Virus record (IMG/VR): IMGVR_UViG_3300044701_003953
Span: 62,001-126,000 of that record
DNA: 64,000 bases
DNA from: a virus
Strand: one strand, 5' to 3'
Part shown: positions 61,800-64,000 of the stretch, one piece after another
Position numbering within the stretch: position 1 is the first letter of the stretch
Layout: every line of letters starts with the position of its first letter
Made by a program: the position numbers and the translations under genes
The notes under the pieces: model-generated
The model's input: only the letters and a program-made list of their open reading frames with translations
The model's database searches: none
Told to the model about the DNA's origin: nothing

Positions 61800-62707
61800 A
61801 CTGCCATTTCCGCTTTTATAGGTCGGTGACTTTCATAACCCACTAATTTTACATCCTCCATGGTGAACTTGTCAATGGATTTGATGTCTGGATTGAGCCA
61901 GAGCTGTGGGAGAGGGAGTGGTTCACGGGAGAGTTGTTCTCGCACCTGATCCACATGGTTTAGATAGATGTGAGCATCGCCCAGGGTGTGTACGAACTCG
62001 CCGACACCAAATCCGCACACTTGAGCAATCATGTGCGTGAACAGGCTGTAACTGGCTATGTTAAAAGGTACGCCCAGGAACATGTCACAACTGCGTTGAT
62101 ACATCTGGCAACTGAGTTCATGGTTCTTGTTTACATAGAACTGCGCAAAGGCATGGCAAGGAGGTAGCGCCATGCTATCTAGTTCGCCAGGATTCCATGT
62201 TGTGAGTATGTGACGCCGGCCGAATGGATCCTGCTTCAATCCTTCGATCAAAACTTTTAGTTGATCTGTTTCTTTGATGTGTAATGTGCCCTGGCGATTG
62301 TATATGCTTCCAAAATCGTCTTTGAATGTTTCCGCTTTGTGTATGACAGGAGTGCGCCACTTGCGCCATTGTACTCCATATACCCTGCCCAAGTCGCCTT
62401 CGTATTGTGCCTTTGGTTTCCAGTAAGGCGCTAATGCGTTTGGAGTCCAGATAGTAACTGGGCCTTCCCGTGTGCCGTGTGTAATTTCTGCTAGGCGACG
62501 TTCGTCTCCCGACCCTTCAATGAACCAAAGCAGTTCGCCAACACATGCTTTCCATGCTAGTCGCTTGGTAGTGACTGCCGGGAAGCCTTGTCGTAGATCG
62601 TATCTTTGTTGGAGCCCGAAAAGGGAGATCGTTCCTACTCCAGTGCGGTCATCTCTGACCTCACCATCATTCAATACTTGGGAGAGGGCGTTTAAATATG
62701 CTTTCAT
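61796..62707 (-). CDS. thyA: Thymidylate synthase (ThyA/Td)
   Basis: A 303-residue full-length thymidylate synthase. It begins MKAYLNALSQVLNDGEVRDD, then RTGVGTISLFGLQQRYDLRQ (phosphate-binding Arg), the WFIEG region, ALPPCHAFAQFYV with the catalytic Cys, and QRSCDMFLGVPFNIASYSLF as the dUMP/folate site. It methylates dUMP to dTMP using methylene-THF. The start overlaps the dihydrofolate reductase gene by 41 bases, so the folate cycle genes are coupled. All family residues I can check are present. Confidence 0.97.
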   Translation of the reverse strand: MKAYLNALSQVLNDGEVRDDRTGVGTISLFGLQQRYDLRQGFPAVTTKRLAWKACVGELLWFIEGSGDERRLAEITHGTREGPVTIWTPNALAPYWKPKAQYEGDLGRVYGVQWRKWRTPVIHKAETFKDDFGSIYNRQGTLHIKETDQLKVLIEGLKQDPFGRRHILTTWNPGELDSMALPPCHAFAQFYVNKNHELSCQMYQRSCDMFLGVPFNIASYSLFTHMIAQVCGFGVGEFVHTLGDAHIYLNHVDQVREQLSREPLPLPQLWLNPDIKSIDKFTMEDVKLVGYESHRPIKAEMAV

Positions 62708-63185
62708 ATTTCAAGAAGCTACATTGGAAATCGGGACTGGTGTCACAGCGTTTGACTTGGAATCCAGACAAGAACTCTTTGAGCTGTATACGGACATCGG
62801 CTCTATGAGATCCCCTGAACACCGTCATATAGATATAGTCTAGGTAGCCTTGCATCTCCATCAGCAGGGCTGGCCCGCCGATGATGAATATCTTTTGATT
62901 CTTATGTGCCTTCGCTACATTGGCCACCGCGGTTGGAAGGTCGCCCGAGATGGGTCTCCCATATAGCGGCAATGTCTGTGGTCTGTGCGTGTACACATAG
63001 CAGATCCGTCCTGGCAACGGTTTTGGAAATGTAGGATCGTCCCATGTTTTTCTTCCCATGACGAGCACATGCCCCATCGTCATCGATTGGAACCATTCCA
63101 TGTCGTACTTATTTTTTGGCCATGGTAACGTGCCAGCGTTGCCCATGGCACCGTTCATGTCGGTTGCGATTATAGCGTTTATCAT
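62667..63185 (-). CDS. Dihydrofolate reductase
   Basis: A 172-residue enzyme from ATG 63185 (MINAIIATDMNGAMGNAGTL); an upstream in-frame start at 63236 adds 17 residues that do not fit the family. AIIATDMNGAMG, TLPWPKNKYDMEWF, VLVMGRKTWDD and IFIIGGPALLMEM are the expected substrate and NADPH motifs. The acidic residue at KYDMEWF matches the catalytic Asp. It regenerates tetrahydrofolate consumed by the adjacent thymidylate synthase. The stop lies 41 bases inside thyA. Confidence 0.93.
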   Translation of the reverse strand: MINAIIATDMNGAMGNAGTLPWPKNKYDMEWFQSMTMGHVLVMGRKTWDDPTFPKPLPGRICYVYTHRPQTLPLYGRPISGDLPTAVANVAKAHKNQKIFIIGGPALLMEMQGYLDYIYMTVFRGSHRADVRIQLKEFLSGFQVKRCDTSPDFQCSFLKYESIFKRPLPSIE

Positions 63186-63186
63186 A

Positions 63187-63531
63187 TCAGAGATTTTTGA
63201 GTAATCTGTCAGTATAAGGTTGTACAGTCTTAGCAACCTTTTCTACACTGATCATAAAATCAACATCGTCGATAATTTCGTCCATTGCCTCGAGCCGATC
63301 ATTGATAGCCATCTCGAGATATTCCGGTTCATTGCCTTCGGAAAGTAACTGTTCTATATCAAGTACGACCTCTGTCCCGTCAGTGAGATTGATCCTGATT
63401 TTATCGATACAATGTAAGGGAACTTCACTTTTTTCTACGTCTTTAAGTATGCGTTCCCAGATCTGTTTGCGGGTATGGTTAAGCCGCTGCCTTTTGTTTT
63501 TTGGTGGTTGTTTTTTTGGTGGTGCGGGCAT
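63187..63531 (-). CDS. Small conserved hypothetical protein
   Basis: A 114-residue protein with a basic, Pro/Lys-rich N-terminus (MPAPPKKQPPKNKRQRLNHT) followed by acidic, mostly helical sequence (IDKIRINLTDGTEVVLDIEQ; DRLEAMDEIIDDVDFMISVE). Its overall shape recalls small proteins near DHFR/thyA in marine T4-like phages. It overlaps the upstream gene by 53 bases and ends one base before the DHFR start. No function is recognised. Confidence 0.6.
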   Translation of the reverse strand: MPAPPKKQPPKNKRQRLNHTRKQIWERILKDVEKSEVPLHCIDKIRINLTDGTEVVLDIEQLLSEGNEPEYLEMAINDRLEAMDEIIDDVDFMISVEKVAKTVQPYTDRLLKNL

Positions 63532-64000
63532 TTTTTGGTGACAGCGACATCGCTTCTTTCTCTAGTCGATTGGCTTCTTCTAAAAGTCTTTTTGCTTCGG
63601 CCTTCATCTGCGCGGCCTGTTTTTTCTGCGACTCGGCAAGGTCTCGATCGCTGAGCACACTGACATTTTCTACGATGCTAGGTTCTCCTAGGTCTTTCCC
63701 CATTGGTTCTCCGCTAGAGATTTTGTTCACCAAATCATTGAGTTTGTCTAGCTGGATATCGTTAGCACGATCAGTAGTTGGGGTCACCATCACGGAATTA
63801 GTTGGTACCTTGATCATATACCCGCCTGCGTGTAGACTGGTCAAGATGCTGTTTCCATCAGCCATGATGGTACGGAAAAATACTTCGTTGATGCTGTTGC
63901 TCTGTTGTCCACTAGGACTCTCTAAACAAGCCATCATTTCGTCGTGCAGTAGGCTAGGTAGTTTTTCGGGATAAACTATCAAGGCCTGATCGGATTCCCC
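63479..64000 (-). CDS. Hypothetical protein, 5' end outside the window
   Basis: The frame is open to the right edge (reading ESDQALIVYPEKLP at the border), so the true start lies beyond 64000; the first start-like codon inside is TTG at 63982. About 173 residues are visible: a folded-looking part (SLLHDEMMACLESPSGQQSN; SILTSLHAGGYMIKVPTN), a coiled-coil-like AQMKAEAKRLLEEANRLEKE, and a basic end KKTTTKKQKAAA. Similar Lys/Ala-rich proteins occur in marine T4-like phages. Function unknown. Confidence 0.6.
   Translation of the reverse strand, partial: GESDQALIVYPEKLPSLLHDEMMACLESPSGQQSNSINEVFFRTIMADGNSILTSLHAGGYMIKVPTNSVMVTPTTDRANDIQLDKLNDLVNKISSGEPMGKDLGEPSIVENVSVLSDRDLAESQKKQAAQMKAEAKRLLEEANRLEKEAMSLSPKNARTTKKTTTKKQKAAA

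Noticed and set aside
1-64000. CRISPR array, insertion sequence, tRNA or integrase
   Set aside because: No spaced direct repeats, transposase or integrase motifs, or cloverleaf-like segments were seen; almost every base is in a phage gene.
1-64000. Prophage or host chromosome interpretation
   Set aside because: No attachment site or host housekeeping gene is present; the T4-like lytic gene set is continuous throughout.

Overview
The window is a contiguous piece of a T4-like marine myovirus genome. It carries the T4-type recombination nuclease pair gp46/gp47, a gp55-like late sigma factor, and a baseplate block (gp48-like, gp53, a hub protein, gp5, gp25, gp6). Gene packing is almost gapless on both strands, and T4-type late promoter motifs (TAAATA cores) precede the structural genes. 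The style (collagen-like fibres, a giant wedge-region protein, a carbamoyltransferase, many radical SAM proteins) resembles cyanophages and pelagiphages. No photosynthesis gene, tRNA or other host-diagnostic marker is visible, so the host stays open.

Layout. (1) 1-8413, minus strand: gp55-like sigma factor, gp47, a radical SAM protein, gp46, two more radical SAM proteins, a small unknown protein and a GIY-YIG endonuclease cut by the left edge. (2) 8414-8483: a 70-base divergent control region. (3) 8484-40396, plus strand: the late structural block, with tail-tube/baseplate proteins, a 4,716-residue giant protein with propeller-like and carbohydrate-binding-like repeats, a small structural protein, three paralogous fibre proteins and one more virion protein, closed by a strong terminator at 40416-40442. 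(4) 40471-56244, plus strand: twenty consecutive genes with no intergenic base. They encode glycosyltransferase-like proteins, six radical SAM proteins, two SGNH-hydrolase-like proteins, a carbamoyltransferase, a P-loop kinase, a nucleotidyltransferase and a DUF2061 membrane protein. (5) 56213-59783: a divergent pair whose start codons share one CATG, including an 809-residue repeat protein. (6) 59771-64000, minus strand: DegT aminotransferase, sugar epimerase, thymidylate synthase, dihydrofolate reductase and two unknown proteins, the last running off the right edge.

How they may work together. The structural block builds the tail. gp46/gp47 drive recombination-dependent replication, and gp55 directs late transcription. 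DHFR and ThyA supply dTTP. The striking accessory content is nine radical SAM proteins, three of them embedded in the recombination operon and six in the gapless operon beside glycosyltransferases, sugar enzymes and a carbamoyltransferase. Together these look like a peptide- or glycan-modification system. Its substrate is not visible in the sequence, so this last step is inference.
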